DNA of 64,000 nt from K189A clade bacterium (lineage in GTDB: Bacteria; Pseudomonadota; Gammaproteobacteria; Pseudomonadales; Azotimanducaceae). The translations under genes were made by a program, and so were the position numbers. A model generated the notes under the pieces. It was not told the DNA's origin. It saw only the letters and a list, made by a program, of their open reading frames with translations, and searched no databases. Below, in pieces: positions 27,045 through 41,436 of this stretch (positions are counted from its first letter, which is position 1; the number at the start of each line of letters is the position of its first letter). The DNA is taken from positions 62,001-126,000 of the forward strand of contig CACFGV010000001.1 of assembly GCA_902565895.1 (NCBI GenBank). Reading direction: 5' to 3'.

Positions 27045-27899
27045 CTACGGTGGCTTAATCAACGCTTTTGGATTTATTGGCTCACCATTACGACGCAACT
27101 CGAAGTGCACTTTTTGTCTGTTGCCGTTACGCGCCCTCAGTTCCGCCAGTGACTGGCCTGTTCGAACCTGCTGTTGCTCGCTGACCAAAATTCGCCCATT
27201 GAAACTGTAAGCGCTGAGTAAGTTACCCGAGTGTTTCACAATAACTAAACGCTCATAGCCAGCGATGCCGTTCCCAGCGTAGACAACCTCGCCCGCTGAG
27301 GCTGAACGCATTCTGAAATTCCCTTGTACCTGATAGTCCCAACCTTTACTGCCATTCCCAAAGGCCACACTGGGGTTTTGTTTGATGGGTCTTACCCAGG
27401 TCAACGCTCCAGATCGGCGTGGGGGTGAAGATTTCTTGGGCACCGTTTGGCGGGCCGGTTTCTTTTCTGGCGCGGGACTGACTACTTTTGTTTTTGCTTT
27501 CGCTTGGGTCTTTGGTTTCGGTTTCGGGACACTTGCCTGGGCCTTGGGTTTCGTAGGTGCCGCGACGCTCCGCGACGGATTGGTCTTTTCTACTGGTGCA
27601 TTTTTAGACGCAACAGGCCCTTGCGGCTCTGCCGCTACCAACAGCAAACGCTGACCCGGGTATATAGTGAAAGGGGCGCTGATGCCGTTAATTTGCGCCA
27701 AGGTTTTATAGTCTTTACCCGCACGCCACGCTATGGAGTAAAGCGTATCGCCGGGGCGCACAATAAAGACATTGCCGGATATTGGCGGTTGTTGAGATCC
27801 CTCGCTGACAACGGGTTTGCCCAGCGGCACACAGCCACTCAAGCAAATACAAACAACAACCCAAATCAGGCTTGACGGGTAACGCGCTGCAATAACCAT
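27045..27899 (-). CDS. nlpD: NlpD-like lipoprotein, LysM plus degenerate M23 (LytM) domain
   Basis: 284 aa from ATG at 27899, which gives a lipobox LSGC with Cys23; the frame is open 13 codons further. LysM at ~45-88 (FIVRPGDTLYSIAWRAG) binds peptidoglycan; a Lys/Pro/Ala-rich linker follows, then a LytM domain. The zinc-site residues of active M23 peptidases are missing: GWDYQV replaces HxGxD, and SAYSFN replaces the HxH-type SAYAH. Like Escherichia coli NlpD it should activate an amidase (AmiC) rather than cut peptidoglycan itself. The start overlaps the end of the DUF368 gene by 34 nt. Confidence 0.9.
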   Translation of the reverse strand: MVIAARYPSSLIWVVVCICLSGCVPLGKPVVSEGSQQPPISGNVFIVRPGDTLYSIAWRAGKDYKTLAQINGISAPFTIYPGQRLLLVAAEPQGPVASKNAPVEKTNPSRSVAAPTKPKAQASVPKPKPKTQAKAKTKVVSPAPEKKPARQTVPKKSSPPRRSGALTWVRPIKQNPSVAFGNGSKGWDYQVQGNFRMRSASAGEVVYAGNGIAGYERLVIVKHSGNLLSAYSFNGRILVSEQQQVRTGQSLAELRARNGNRQKVHFELRRNGEPINPKALIKPP

Positions 27900-28786
27900 A
27901 ACGCCAAAAAACCCAACACCGCGGCAGGCCCCACCCAAATCAAATAATCAGACTGCCCGGTTAACGCCGCGTACTGGTCTGGCCAAAGTAAACCCTCAAA
28001 AAAAACCTTAGCGTCAGCATCTTGCCAAGGCCACAACTTCGCCAACGCAATCGCCATAAAGCCCGTAAGTAAGGACAACAAACGATCCTCATGATGTTGC
28101 AACAACCAGGATAGCGCACGTACAAACAGCGCCAGTCCCGTCGCACAACCTAGCGCCACGGCTGACAAAGACATCAGATCAAGCTCGGAAATGGCAATGA
28201 TGACGTCGTCATACAACCCCAGGAGCAACAATACAAAACTGCCGGATACCGCTGGCAAGATCCATGCACATACCGCGATCGCTCCACCAACAAAGAGCGT
28301 AAGCCAAGTACTCTCTATTTGCCCCATTGGCAGCAGCAAAAAGCCAAACCCCAACAACAGCCCCAAACTTCCATAGCTGCGCAACGCCTGACGACTACGA
28401 GCACGACCAATGAAGATTACCGAGGCCCATATCAAGCCGAAAAAAAACGCCCACAGCAATGGCGCTGCATTGGCCAATAGAAATCGCACCCCTGGCGCCA
28501 ACATAATGATGCCCAAACCCATACCGACACCAAGGCTGAGCAAAAAACCCAGGTTATGTTGCTGCCAAAATGCCTTAGGTTGAGCCAGCTGCACGATTGA
28601 GGCTGGCCCAAAGCGCGCCAATGTACCTACCAATTCCGCATAAATTCCCGTAACGAACGCAATCGTGCCGCCGGATATACCCGGCACCAATTCGGCCAGA
28701 CCCATACACGCACCGCGAAACATGACCCCTAAAGTGCTCTTAGGCTGCTTGGCATTATCCAAATCGTTGACGGGTGATTGTTTCAT
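27866..28786 (-). CDS. DUF368 family membrane protein, probable polyprenyl-phosphate translocase (PopT family)
   Basis: 306 aa with about eight to nine hydrophobic helices. The DUF368 signature is at the N-terminus: RGACMGLAELVPGISGGTIA, with a second related motif WILPAVSGSFVLLLLGLYD in the middle, an internal repeat. Published work assigned DUF368 (PopT) proteins to recycling undecaprenyl phosphate across the inner membrane. Between nlpD and pcm it takes part of the space where surE or rpoS would be expected nearby. A link with cell-wall genes fits the role. uppS, which makes the lipid precursor, is at 49 kb. Confidence 0.85.
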   Translation of the reverse strand: MKQSPVNDLDNAKQPKSTLGVMFRGACMGLAELVPGISGGTIAFVTGIYAELVGTLARFGPASIVQLAQPKAFWQQHNLGFLLSLGVGMGLGIIMLAPGVRFLLANAAPLLWAFFFGLIWASVIFIGRARSRQALRSYGSLGLLLGFGFLLLPMGQIESTWLTLFVGGAIAVCAWILPAVSGSFVLLLLGLYDDVIIAISELDLMSLSAVALGCATGLALFVRALSWLLQHHEDRLLSLLTGFMAIALAKLWPWQDADAKVFFEGLLWPDQYAALTGQSDYLIWVGPAAVLGFLALWLLQRVTRQA

Positions 28787-28792
28787 GACAAC

Positions 28793-29458
28793 TCAACGAC
28801 TACTGGTGCCAGAAACCAGCGGCACGAATTTAACGCGATCATGCACCCGCTCTAGGAATCCATCCTTGGTCCTATCTATAACGATTAACTCCTGGACCGC
28901 ATCATCGCCAACTGGAACGATGAGGCGCCCACCTACGGCTAATTGATCAAGCAGCGCCTCTGGTACAGCTGGCGGCGCGGCGGTGACCATGATCGCGTCG
29001 AAAGGCGCATGAACCTCCCAGCCTCCGTAACCGTCGCCGTGTTTGAGGACCGTATTCTTCACGGACATCGCTGCGAGGCGTTTTTGCGCGCGCTTGGTCA
29101 GAGCTGATATGCGCTCAACGCTGTAAAGCCTATGGCAAAAATATGACAACACAGCAGTTTGATAGCCTGAACCAGTGCCCACTTCCAGCACCTGACGCGG
29201 CTTCACCTCACAAAGCAGTTGCGTCATGAGCGCCACAATAAAGGGCTGGGAGATGGTTTGGTTATGTCCGATAGGCAGCGCTGTGTCTTCGTAGGATCGA
29301 TGGGCCATGGCTTCGTCAACAAAGATATGTCGCGGCACAGCCCCCATACATGCCAGCACTTCGTTGTTATCAATCCCTTGTTCACGCAAGCGCGCAACTA
29401 AGCGGTCGCGAGTACGCTGAGACGTCATGCCAATACCCTGCAGGTCGAAATCTGTCAC
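28793..29458 (-). CDS. pcm: Protein-L-isoaspartate O-methyltransferase
   Basis: 221 aa from GTG at 29458, which overlaps the truD stop (GTGA); ATG at 29428 is the alternative and would give the more usual length. Repairs isoaspartyl residues in aged proteins using SAM. Motifs: ALPIGHNQTISQPFIVALMTQLL, the SAM-binding VLEVGTGSGYQTAVL, and MVTAAPPAVPEALLDQL. Followed 6 nt later by the DUF368 gene. surE, usual between truD and pcm, is absent. Confidence 0.96.
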   Translation of the reverse strand: MTDFDLQGIGMTSQRTRDRLVARLREQGIDNNEVLACMGAVPRHIFVDEAMAHRSYEDTALPIGHNQTISQPFIVALMTQLLCEVKPRQVLEVGTGSGYQTAVLSYFCHRLYSVERISALTKRAQKRLAAMSVKNTVLKHGDGYGGWEVHAPFDAIMVTAAPPAVPEALLDQLAVGGRLIVPVGDDAVQELIVIDRTKDGFLERVHDRVKFVPLVSGTSSR

Positions 29459-30417
29459 CGACTTTGATCCTTGAGTTCGAAGTTTCGCTGCAACATTACC
29501 GTTGCGTAGGCGCCTGGAGGCAAGCCAAAACCGATCTCCAGAATAGCCTCGCCTTGGGGTTGTGCAAAGCTAAAGTTAGATGGCGTGACCCCCAGAAGCC
29601 GCAGCCCTCTGCTGACACCGGCCATCTCTAATCCGTGACACAGCGCTTGTTCATCTGCCACAGCAGCATTTTCAATTGCTAAAGCTCTATCCGAAAAGGG
29701 CGAACGGCCACGCCCCCATAACGACCCGGCAGGCTCATCAAGCGCATCTCCGGGCATACAACACTGCCAAAGACCCTCACGTTCGCGCTCCGCCAAGATC
29801 AAATTGAATAGATGACTGCGCGCGACCGACAGATATAAACCGCGGCGCGAGCCGGTCACTCGTCGTGGTTTACGCTCTATTAACCAACGTCTCGCAGCAG
29901 CTAGGTTATTGCCGCCAAAACGTTGCGGTCCAAAGTAATTAGCAAACGGCTCGGCCAATTGACCAACCGTCTCTACTAATCGGGGAATATCACCTCGCAA
30001 GTTAATTACGAAGTCGTTGCGCACATGACTGCCACGCCGCAGCTTGTGGGTATGACGAGTCGCGTGCAAACAAGTTATGTATTCACCTGACGCCCCCAGC
30101 ACCGGCGATCGCAGATCTTCATCAATGCTGTCGTTGGGCGTGGTGATGCTAAACCACTGACGCGTGATGCCATGCTTGTCTTTTAAGCCCGCAAAGCCAA
30201 TATCCTCGGGTCGCACGCCGTAACGCTTTATGAGTTCCGCCGCGACTGCCATGGTATTTAGATTCCGCTTCTCTAAATAGAGGTAACGATGCTCGCCATG
30301 CCCCGCTAATGGCCGGCCTAGGTGTTCGTGTACCCGCCAATCTTCAGGTTGGGACTTAATCGCGGCCAACGGTCTCGAATCGGCAGCCGCCGACGCTTCA
30401 TTAGGGATCACTCTCAT
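29455..30417 (-). CDS. truD: tRNA pseudouridine(13) synthase TruD
   Basis: 320 aa, slightly short of the 349 of Escherichia coli. Converts U13 of tRNA-Glu to pseudouridine. The catalytic Asp lies in GFAGLKDKHGITRQWFS, and the TruD-specific NYFGPQRFGG motif is present. The start overlaps the end of ftsB by 17 nt. ispD and ispF, normally between ftsB and truD, are not there. Confidence 0.95.
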   Translation of the reverse strand: MRVIPNEASAAADSRPLAAIKSQPEDWRVHEHLGRPLAGHGEHRYLYLEKRNLNTMAVAAELIKRYGVRPEDIGFAGLKDKHGITRQWFSITTPNDSIDEDLRSPVLGASGEYITCLHATRHTHKLRRGSHVRNDFVINLRGDIPRLVETVGQLAEPFANYFGPQRFGGNNLAAARRWLIERKPRRVTGSRRGLYLSVARSHLFNLILAEREREGLWQCCMPGDALDEPAGSLWGRGRSPFSDRALAIENAAVADEQALCHGLEMAGVSRGLRLLGVTPSNFSFAQPQGEAILEIGFGLPPGAYATVMLQRNFELKDQSR

Positions 30418-30682
30418 CAGCGATCAAATAGAAAACTTCGCCTTTTTTCACCAAACCAAGCTCACTGCGAGCGCGGGATTCAAAGGCTTTATTACCCCCT
30501 TGCATAGCAAGCACCTCAGCAGTCATCTTGCGGTTACGTACGGCCAGTTGTTCCATTCGGGCGCGCTGCTCTGCAACCTGGCCGGCCAATCTTTGTTGCG
30601 CCACAACACCAGACTGACCAAACCAAATTTGATACTGCAGCCCAGCCAAGATGAACAATAATACTGCGGATAATATCTTCAT
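30401..30682 (-). CDS. ftsB: Cell division protein FtsB
   Basis: 93 aa: one N-terminal transmembrane helix (ILSAVLLFILAGLQYQIWF), then a periplasmic coiled coil (residues ~28-65), ending in the conserved RARSELGLVKKGEVFYLI. Works in the FtsQ-FtsL-FtsB complex of the divisome. 15 nt after eno on the same strand, the common gammaproteobacterial order. Confidence 0.93.
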   Translation of the reverse strand: MKILSAVLLFILAGLQYQIWFGQSGVVAQQRLAGQVAEQRARMEQLAVRNRKMTAEVLAMQGGNKAFESRARSELGLVKKGEVFYLIADESDP

Positions 30683-30697
30683 CTGCGGCCTCTGGTT

Positions 30698-32915
<2,218 letters not shown>

Positions 32916-32924
32916 ACCTTCTTA

Positions 32925-34586
<1,662 letters not shown>

Positions 34587-34661
34587 TCAAGACTCCAAGC
34601 GACGCAAAAGTGGTCGGCGATTAACCACTAAGGTGCCTAGGAAGATGGAGTTGCAAGATAG

Positions 34662-34711
34662 CAAAAGGTCCTCTCAACCACAATCACTACCATTGTTTGA
34701 GAGGCATTTTT
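34662..34711 (-). terminator. Bidirectional terminator after tilS
   Basis: An 8-bp perfect stem, CCTCTCAA (34670-34677) with TTGAGAGG (34697-34704), and an inner CAAT/ATTG pair. On the minus strand it runs into CCTTTTGC; on the plus strand into CATTTTTGC. It closes the rpsB-to-tilS direction transcript ~50 nt past the tilS stop and insulates pyrG. Confidence 0.7.
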
Positions 34712-34752
34712 GCATCGCCTAGGTTACGAGCCAGCGCGCTAGTGACTGTAAA

Positions 34753-36051
34753 CTATTGCGCCTTAACCAGTCGCCAAAGCTCTTGTCCCGGCGCAGGATT
34801 ACGATAACCCTCACTCACCGCCAAGTCCGCCACCGCCACGACCTCAGAACCATGCACCACAAGCGGCGTGGCTGTGCGACGCCAAGGGGGTATGCGCAGG
34901 TCCCGCAAAAGATCCTCAATACTCACCTTACGACCGCGCCACTGCATGACTAAACCACGTCGTTTGCCACTTATGTGAACCGGGTGTGGGCAGTAAAAGG
35001 CATCGGTTGCATCAGAATCTGCCCTGATCAGAGACCAGTGTTGACCTGCAAAAAAGACGTGCTTGCCCTGATCTAGAGTCGTTGGCTCAGTACCAAAGTC
35101 ATCTGCATAACGCTCCAATGCCGGTTCGTAATATAAATGGCCGCGCCACGCCAACAGGGCACTGTCTAAACCCAGCACAAGTCTACTCATCTGGACACGA
35201 TCAAGCTGACGACAAAATTCGTCTAACGCCTTATCAGTTACCGCAAAATGGCCGCGAAGCTCTACATACACCCGTAGCCAGGCCCGTCGGTTCTCTACAG
35301 AAGTCGGCAATGTATGGGTCGGTACCTGGTCCTCCACATCCGCTAGAAGCTCCTGCAACAACGCGTATTGCGCCTGCTGTCGATCCATAACTCGCTGCAC
35401 CGCAACATGAGCCCTAGGCCAACGGCTCTGTAGCGGCCGAATGACACTGTGGCGTAAGAAGTTCCTAGTGAGTTGTTGGTCCTGATTACTTGGGTCTTCT
35501 AACCAAGCCACATCCAACTCTTTAAGATATTCCGCAAGTTGTTGCTGCTCCAGAGCCAAGAAAGGCCGCAGAAAGTGTCCTTCACCAAGCCGACCCTGAG
35601 CCCGCATAGGTAAAGAACTACGACCTTGAATCAGACGCATAAGCACGGTCTCTAATTGATCTTGACCGTGGTGCCCGAGCAAAAGAAGGTCGTCCGCCTG
35701 CAAATGGCAGCGAAAAAAATCGTATCGGGCTTCACGCGCTGCACCTTCAACATTTCCCGTACCAAGTTTCAGCTCCGCAACTACTGATTCAACCTGTAGC
35801 GATGCGCAAAGATCTTGGCAGTGAGCGGCCCAATCGTCAGATCGACTATGCAACTTGTGATTAGCATGCAGGGCGCGCACTGATGCTGAACCAAAAATCC
35901 GGGTCGTCGCGACCAACAGCGCAGTGGAATCCCCGCCGCCACTCAACGCAACATTGAGCTTTCCTGTTGACTCACCACCTGGCCAATGCCTACTAATCTG
36001 GGTCAGCACTTGCTGTTCAACCGGATGACCCGCGGGATTGCTAGTCATCAT
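34753..36051 (-). CDS. tilS: tRNA(Ile)-lysidine synthetase
   Basis: 432 aa, same as Escherichia coli. Converts C34 of the tRNA-Ile anticodon to lysidine so it reads AUA. PP-loop SGGGDSTALLVA, LLGHHGQDQLETVLMRL, and LEDPSNQDQQLTRNFLRH are the family motifs; the C-terminal domain carries the usual IPPWRR motif. The start overlaps the dnaE stop by 4 nt. accA, which sits between dnaE and tilS in Pseudomonas, is absent. Confidence 0.95.
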   Translation of the reverse strand: MMTSNPAGHPVEQQVLTQISRHWPGGESTGKLNVALSGGGDSTALLVATTRIFGSASVRALHANHKLHSRSDDWAAHCQDLCASLQVESVVAELKLGTGNVEGAAREARYDFFRCHLQADDLLLLGHHGQDQLETVLMRLIQGRSSLPMRAQGRLGEGHFLRPFLALEQQQLAEYLKELDVAWLEDPSNQDQQLTRNFLRHSVIRPLQSRWPRAHVAVQRVMDRQQAQYALLQELLADVEDQVPTHTLPTSVENRRAWLRVYVELRGHFAVTDKALDEFCRQLDRVQMSRLVLGLDSALLAWRGHLYYEPALERYADDFGTEPTTLDQGKHVFFAGQHWSLIRADSDATDAFYCPHPVHISGKRRGLVMQWRGRKVSIEDLLRDLRIPPWRRTATPLVVHGSEVVAVADLAVSEGYRNPAPGQELWRLVKAQ

Positions 36052-39000
36052 GCAGAGCCATCTGACCCTGACGCATAACGCACGCGCACATAGTCGTCAC
36101 CGAAAGCACCGCGCAAGGCATACAGCAACTCGTCGCTGACGCTGACTTTCCAATCAGCACCCAGGCTGATTCGACCTACCGCGGCTTCGCCTTGGTAGAG
36201 CACATGCACCGGACAGGCTTCGGTACTTTGCCGATAAGGAGTAAGAAGTTGCTTTAGCTGACTTGGCAAATCCGCCGACATTTGTATCTGCCTGAAATCA
36301 ATCTCAAGTCCTTTACTGAAACGCTGTCGGGCCTCATCTATATTTAATACACGACTGCCGCGAACCGCTAAGCCGCCACTGAATTCGTTAAATTGTACTT
36401 CGCCTTCGATGACTAACAATTCATCTTTGTTGACTTTGGCAGCATAGTTATCGAACGCTTCACCCATTAACGATACTTCGACCCGCGCACTGCGATCGTC
36501 AAGCTGCACAAAACACATGGGCATCCCGCGACGACTTTTAGTGGTGCGCACAGCAACCACCATGCCGGCAATCCACTGCGCATCCTTCGATGCCTTTAAG
36601 TCATTGAGGCGACGCCGACAAAACTGTCGAAGTTCCTGCTCGTACTCTTGAATCGGATGGCCAGTTAAAAACAGGCCTAGGGTTTCTTTTTCGCCCTGCA
36701 ACCGTTCTATGGCGGCCATATTTGCCGCACTGGTTTGCGGCGCACAACTTTGCGGCGAACTTTCCTGCATGCCGCCAAAGAGATCAGACATACCCGCTTC
36801 CTGGTCTCGAGCAGTCTGCTCTGCTCCTTGTACTGCCTTAGAAACTTGTTCGAGCAAGCGCGCGCGGGTCTGATTTAGATCTTCATCAGGCACCGCAAAA
36901 TCATCCATAGCACCGGCACTAACCAAAGCTTCTATTACCCGCTTGTTGGCCTTTTTACTGTCAACCCGGTGGCAAAAGTCATTCAGATCCGTGAAGGGCT
37001 GCTGTTTACGCGCTTGCATGATTGCAGCGACTGGACCTTCCCCCACCCCTCGCACAGCACCTAGGCCGTATACCACAGCTCCGTCCTTGACCGTAAAACG
37101 ATGGTCGCTGTCATTGACACTGGGTGGCCTTAACGGCAGCTCCATACGTCTGACTTCTTCTATTAGAACCACGATGCGATCAATATTTTGCATATCTGCG
37201 GACAGGTTGGCCGCCATAAATTGCGCTGGATAACGAGCTTTGAGCCAGGCTGTATGGACACTGACGAGGGCATAGGTTGCGGAGTGGGATTTATTAAATG
37301 CGTAGCCCGCGAATTTCTCCATGAGATCGAAGATCTCATTGGCGAGCTTCTCCTCAACTCCATGCTCACCGGTTCCCAGCAAAAATTGCTCACGCACTTT
37401 GGCCATTTCTTCGGCCTTTTTCTTACCCATGGCGCGACGCAACAAGTCTGCTTGCCCCAGGGAGAAACCCGCCAACACCTGAGCAATCTGCATCACCTGC
37501 TCTTGATACAGCACTACGCCATAAGTGGAATCCAGCACCGGCTGCAAGCTTGGATGCGGATACGTCACAGCAGCTTTGCCATGTTTACGGTCAATGTAGT
37601 CGTCCACTGCACCAGACTGCAACGGACCGGGCCTAAACAAAGCCACTAAGGCAATGACATCATTAATACCGTCCGGTAAAAGACGCCGAATCAGATCTTT
37701 CATTCCTCGTGATTCAAGCTGAAACACCCCGGTAGTTTCCGCCGCGCGTAACAGCTTAAATGCGGCGGGGTCATCAATCGGAATGTCTTCAACACGCAAT
37801 TGCGATTCACCTAGACTCTGCCGATGCTGGTTTACCAACTCCAATGTCCAATCAACGATGGTCAGGGTTTTTAAACCTAAGAAGTCGAACTTCACCAAAC
37901 CTGCGCGTTCGACATCATCCTTATCGTACTGGGACACCAAACCACCGCCTGAATCTTCCGTATACAGCGGCACAAAGTCGGTTAAAGCGGAGGGCGCGAT
38001 GACCACACCACCCGCGTGACGGCCAACATTTCGTACGATGCCTTCTAACTTATAGGCCATGTCCATGATTTCGTTGGCTTCGTCATTTTGGGCAACAAAG
38101 TCCGCCATTTCTTGGCTTTCTTCCATCGCTTTCGACAGCGTCATCCCCACTTCAAAAGGGATCAACTTCGACAGCTTATCGGCCAAACCATAGGGTTTGC
38201 CTTGTACCCGCGCTACATCACGCACAACGGCTTTTGCCGCCATGGTGCCAAAGGTAATGATTTGGCTGACCGCTTCTGCGCCATAGAGATCAGTGACATG
38301 TTGAATCACCCGGTCGCGCCCTTCCATACAGAAGTCCACATCAAAGTCGGGCATCGATACCCGCTCAGGATTCAGAAAACGCTCAAACAGCAGGTCGTAT
38401 TGTAACGGGTCAAGATCAGTAATACCCAACGCATAGGCCACCAGCGAACCGCCACCTGAGCCACGACCTGGCCCAACCGGGATGCTGTTTTGTTTCGCCC
38501 AAGCAATGAATTCCATGACGATTAAAAAGTAACCGGCAAAACCCATCTGGTTAATGACGTCCAGCTCGAATTGCAGCCGCTGACGGTAATCGTTTTCGTT
38601 CCAGCCCTCAGCAATGCCCGGCATAATCAATCGATCATCAAGACCCTCGGAAGACACTTTCAGCAAGTACTGTTCGGGCGTTAACTGATCGGGGATCGGA
38701 TAATCCGGCAGGTAATAAGTCCCTAAGGCCACTTCAACGTTACAGCGCTTGGCAATTTCTACCGCATTGGTCAGCGCCACCGGTAAGTCTTGAAACAACT
38801 CTGTCATCTCTTGGGGTGAACGCAAGTACTGCCATTCACTGTAGCGGCGCTCGCGGCGGCCGTCGTTTAGGGTACGGCCTTCGTGAATACACACCCTTGT
38901 TTCATGGGCCTCGAAGTCTTCAGCCTCCGCAAAGCAAACATCATTGGTGGCCACGACGCCAATGCCGCAAGCACTGGCAATTTCTAGGGTGCGGCGTAAC

Positions 39001-39539
39001 GCTTCCTCTTCGTCCTGACGCCCGCAGCGGGTCAACTCCAGATAATAGGCGTCACCAAATTGCGCCTGCCAACGCAGCGCACGGGCCTTGGCTTGATCCA
39101 GATCCGCATTTCTCAGCAGCAACCACAAATGCCCTCGCACTCCACCGGATAGAACGATAAGACCTTCTTTGGCGGCAAAAACATCCTGCTCCTCTAACAC
39201 GCCGCGCGCAGCACTGTCGGTATAGCTGGCCGAAATTAGAGTCAACAGATTGCGATACCCTTGAAGATTCCGCGCCAGCAACAGCAACCGCTCGGCACTG
39301 CCCTCCGGCCCCTCTCGGACCCATACTTCGGCACCTAGAATGGGCTTAACACCCTCGGCCATACAGGCTTCAAAGAACTTAACCAGGGCAAAAAGGTTAT
39401 TGCGATCAGTCAGCGCCACAGCGGGCATGCCCGCTGCCGCAGCACGTTTCACCAGATCTTTAACCTTAAACAGGCCATCAGCGAGAGAGTATTCACTGTG
39501 AACATGCAAATGAACGAACTCAGTATCTTGCAACGTCAT
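36048..39539 (-). CDS. dnaE: DNA polymerase III alpha subunit
   Basis: 1163 aa. Replicative polymerase catalytic subunit. The PHP domain starts [15 protein letters not shown]; polymerase catalytic aspartates lie in [23 protein letters not shown] is in the palm, and [22 protein letters not shown] and a helix-hairpin-helix region follow, then an OB fold near 985-1060 and a tau-binding C-terminus. The start overlaps the rnhB stop by 4 nt. Confidence 0.98.
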   Translation of the reverse strand: MTLQDTEFVHLHVHSEYSLADGLFKVKDLVKRAAAAGMPAVALTDRNNLFALVKFFEACMAEGVKPILGAEVWVREGPEGSAERLLLLARNLQGYRNLLTLISASYTDSAARGVLEEQDVFAAKEGLIVLSGGVRGHLWLLLRNADLDQAKARALRWQAQFGDAYYLELTRCGRQDEEEALRRTLEIASACGIGVVATNDVCFAEAEDFEAHETRVCIHEGRTLNDGRRERRYSEWQYLRSPQEMTELFQDLPVALTNAVEIAKRCNVEVALGTYYLPDYPIPDQLTPEQYLLKVSSEGLDDRLIMPGIAEGWNENDYRQRLQFELDVINQMGFAGYFLIVMEFIAWAKQNSIPVGPGRGSGGGSLVAYALGITDLDPLQYDLLFERFLNPERVSMPDFDVDFCMEGRDRVIQHVTDLYGAEAVSQIITFGTMAAKAVVRDVARVQGKPYGLADKLSKLIPFEVGMTLSKAMEESQEMADFVAQNDEANEIMDMAYKLEGIVRNVGRHAGGVVIAPSALTDFVPLYTEDSGGGLVSQYDKDDVERAGLVKFDFLGLKTLTIVDWTLELVNQHRQSLGESQLRVEDIPIDDPAAFKLLRAAETTGVFQLESRGMKDLIRRLLPDGINDVIALVALFRPGPLQSGAVDDYIDRKHGKAAVTYPHPSLQPVLDSTYGVVLYQEQVMQIAQVLAGFSLGQADLLRRAMGKKKAEEMAKVREQFLLGTGEHGVEEKLANEIFDLMEKFAGYAFNKSHSATYALVSVHTAWLKARYPAQFMAANLSADMQNIDRIVVLIEEVRRMELPLRPPSVNDSDHRFTVKDGAVVYGLGAVRGVGEGPVAAIMQARKQQPFTDLNDFCHRVDSKKANKRVIEALVSAGAMDDFAVPDEDLNQTRARLLEQVSKAVQGAEQTARDQEAGMSDLFGGMQESSPQSCAPQTSAANMAAIERLQGEKETLGLFLTGHPIQEYEQELRQFCRRRLNDLKASKDAQWIAGMVVAVRTTKSRRGMPMCFVQLDDRSARVEVSLMGEAFDNYAAKVNKDELLVIEGEVQFNEFSGGLAVRGSRVLNIDEARQRFSKGLEIDFRQIQMSADLPSQLKQLLTPYRQSTEACPVHVLYQGEAAVGRISLGADWKVSVSDELLYALRGAFGDDYVRVRYASGSDGSA

Positions 39540-40162
39540 AGGGCGGCACCCTGCTCCGCAAGAACCCTTTGTACCGGGGCAAAACTGCGACGATGGGCTA
39601 AACAGGGCCCCAATTCTTGCAGAGCCTGTAAATGCTGCTTAGTGGGATAACCTTTATGGCGTTCAAAGCCATAGCCGGGAAAACGTTCAGACAGTTCATA
39701 TAACTGCTGATCTCGAGTCACCTTGGCCACAATAGACGCTGCACCGATAGCCGCGACGCGGCGATCGCCTTTAACGATGGCTATGGTCGGTAGGCCAAAG
39801 TCCGGCGTTTTATTACCGTCTACGAGGATCGTATCTGGGATTGTCGTCAAGCCCGCCACTGCTCGTTGCATTGCCAAATGGCTAGCTGCAAGAACATTCA
39901 GTTGATCGATTTCCGCCACGCTTGCGCTGCCCAGTGACCAACACAGGGCGCGCTTGCAAATACGGTCGGCTAACTTTGGCCGGGCTTTTTCGGATATGAG
40001 TTTAGAATCGTTGAGATCTGAGATGGGTTGATTCGGATCGAGGATAACAGCACAAGCGACAACGGATCCCGCCAGTGGGCCAATGCCCACTTCGTCGACC
40101 CCGGCCACTACACCGTAAGGCGACACGTCGATCGGCTCTAAATTTTGCTGCTGCTGCGGCAA
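39536..40162 (-). CDS. rnhB: Ribonuclease HII
   Basis: 208 aa. Removes single ribonucleotides and RNA primers from DNA. Catalytic residues are in [21 protein letters not shown] (Asp-Glu), DSKLIS, and [10 protein letters not shown]. Downstream of lpxB by 72 nt, translationally coupled with dnaE. Confidence 0.96.
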   Translation of the reverse strand: MPQQQQNLEPIDVSPYGVVAGVDEVGIGPLAGSVVACAVILDPNQPISDLNDSKLISEKARPKLADRICKRALCWSLGSASVAEIDQLNVLAASHLAMQRAVAGLTTIPDTILVDGNKTPDFGLPTIAIVKGDRRVAAIGAASIVAKVTRDQQLYELSERFPGYGFERHKGYPTKQHLQALQELGPCLAHRRSFAPVQRVLAEQGAAL

Positions 40163-40234
40163 TACAACTCCGCTAGAAAACCCCTGATAAGTGGGCTAGC
40201 TTAGCGCACCCGCCACATTTATTTGTAGAGGAAA

Positions 40235-41428
40235 TTAAACTTTGCGTGGGGACAGCAGATCTAGAATTTCGCCCGCAGCGGTAGCACTGGCGCCCTGGCC
40301 AGACTCCCCTTGACGCAACTGCTGATGCAGCTGCTCAAAGGTGAGCATTGCATTAGTCTGCTGTGACGAGTCAGCGAAGGCTTCGAGCTGCTCAGTGAGC
40401 GCTTGGGCTATTGCTTCTGGGGTTGCTGCGTCTTGAATAAGTTCGGGTACTAAAGACTGTCCCGCCAGAATGTTCGGCAACGCTATAAACGGTGTATTAA
40501 CCAAACGACTGGCAATGCGATAACTGAAATTCCCCAAACGATAGCTGATCACCATCGGTCGGCGCAGCAACATTGCTTCTAAGGTACTGGTGCCAGATTT
40601 AATCATCGCCGCGTCTGCTGCAACAAGCGCTAAACGGGCGTCATTATTGACCAGCGTCACCTGCAGTTGCGGAAACGGCTGCAATCCCTGCTCGATTTGC
40701 TGGCGCCGACTTTCGTTAACACAAGGGATCACAACGCTGATGCGCCGATTGGGCGACTTATCTACCAGGATCTGTGCGGCTTGCAGGAACGGTTCCAACA
40801 TCAGTGCAACCTCACTGCCGCGACTTCCCGGCAAGACCGCAATAACCAGGTCGTCTGCTGAGATTTGTAACTGCGCCCGTGCCTGCTGACGCGCCTCGTG
40901 ACCACCTGCGTCCATGTCGATAGATTCAGCTAGCGGGTGTCCAACGAATATCGCTCGCAACGGCAACCCGGCATAGAATTGTGGCTCAAATGGATACAAA
41001 CAAAATAACAGGTCGGCACAACGTGCCACTTTCTTGGTGCGACCTCGGCGCCAGGCGTATACCGACGGACTTACGTAGTGTGCGGTGGCGATACCAGCCT
41101 TGCGCAAGCGCCCTTCGAGCAGAAAATTAAAAACATTAAAATCCACGCCGACAAACAAATCGACGTTTTCCGCCTGCATCACTTCAGCTAAGTGGCGGTA
41201 TAAACGCCAAAGCTGGGGCAAACGCAGTAACGGTTCTTTAAAACCATTGACCGCTAAAGATTCAAAAGGGGCAAGAATTCTTAGGCCTTGAGCAATCATG
41301 GCCGGCCCACCCACGCCAATAAACTCAATAGTTTCGGTGTGCGCTTGATCGCGCAGCGCTGCCATGAGACCAGCAGCTAAGTAATCCCCGGAAGGTTCTC
41401 CCGCGAGCAGGCCTATTTTTATGCTCAT
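40235..41428 (-). CDS. lpxB: Lipid-A-disaccharide synthase
   Basis: 397 aa. Joins UDP-2,3-diacylglucosamine and lipid X to the lipid A disaccharide at the inner membrane. GLLAGEPSGDYLAAGL, GVDFNVFNF, YVSPSVYAWRRGR, VGHPLAES and LPGSRGSEV are the GT19 motifs. 8 nt after lpxA, with fabZ and lpxD upstream. Confidence 0.97.
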   Translation of the reverse strand: MSIKIGLLAGEPSGDYLAAGLMAALRDQAHTETIEFIGVGGPAMIAQGLRILAPFESLAVNGFKEPLLRLPQLWRLYRHLAEVMQAENVDLFVGVDFNVFNFLLEGRLRKAGIATAHYVSPSVYAWRRGRTKKVARCADLLFCLYPFEPQFYAGLPLRAIFVGHPLAESIDMDAGGHEARQQARAQLQISADDLVIAVLPGSRGSEVALMLEPFLQAAQILVDKSPNRRISVVIPCVNESRRQQIEQGLQPFPQLQVTLVNNDARLALVAADAAMIKSGTSTLEAMLLRRPMVISYRLGNFSYRIASRLVNTPFIALPNILAGQSLVPELIQDAATPEAIAQALTEQLEAFADSSQQTNAMLTFEQLHQQLRQGESGQGASATAAGEILDLLSPRKV

Positions 41429-41436
41429 TAGTCGAC

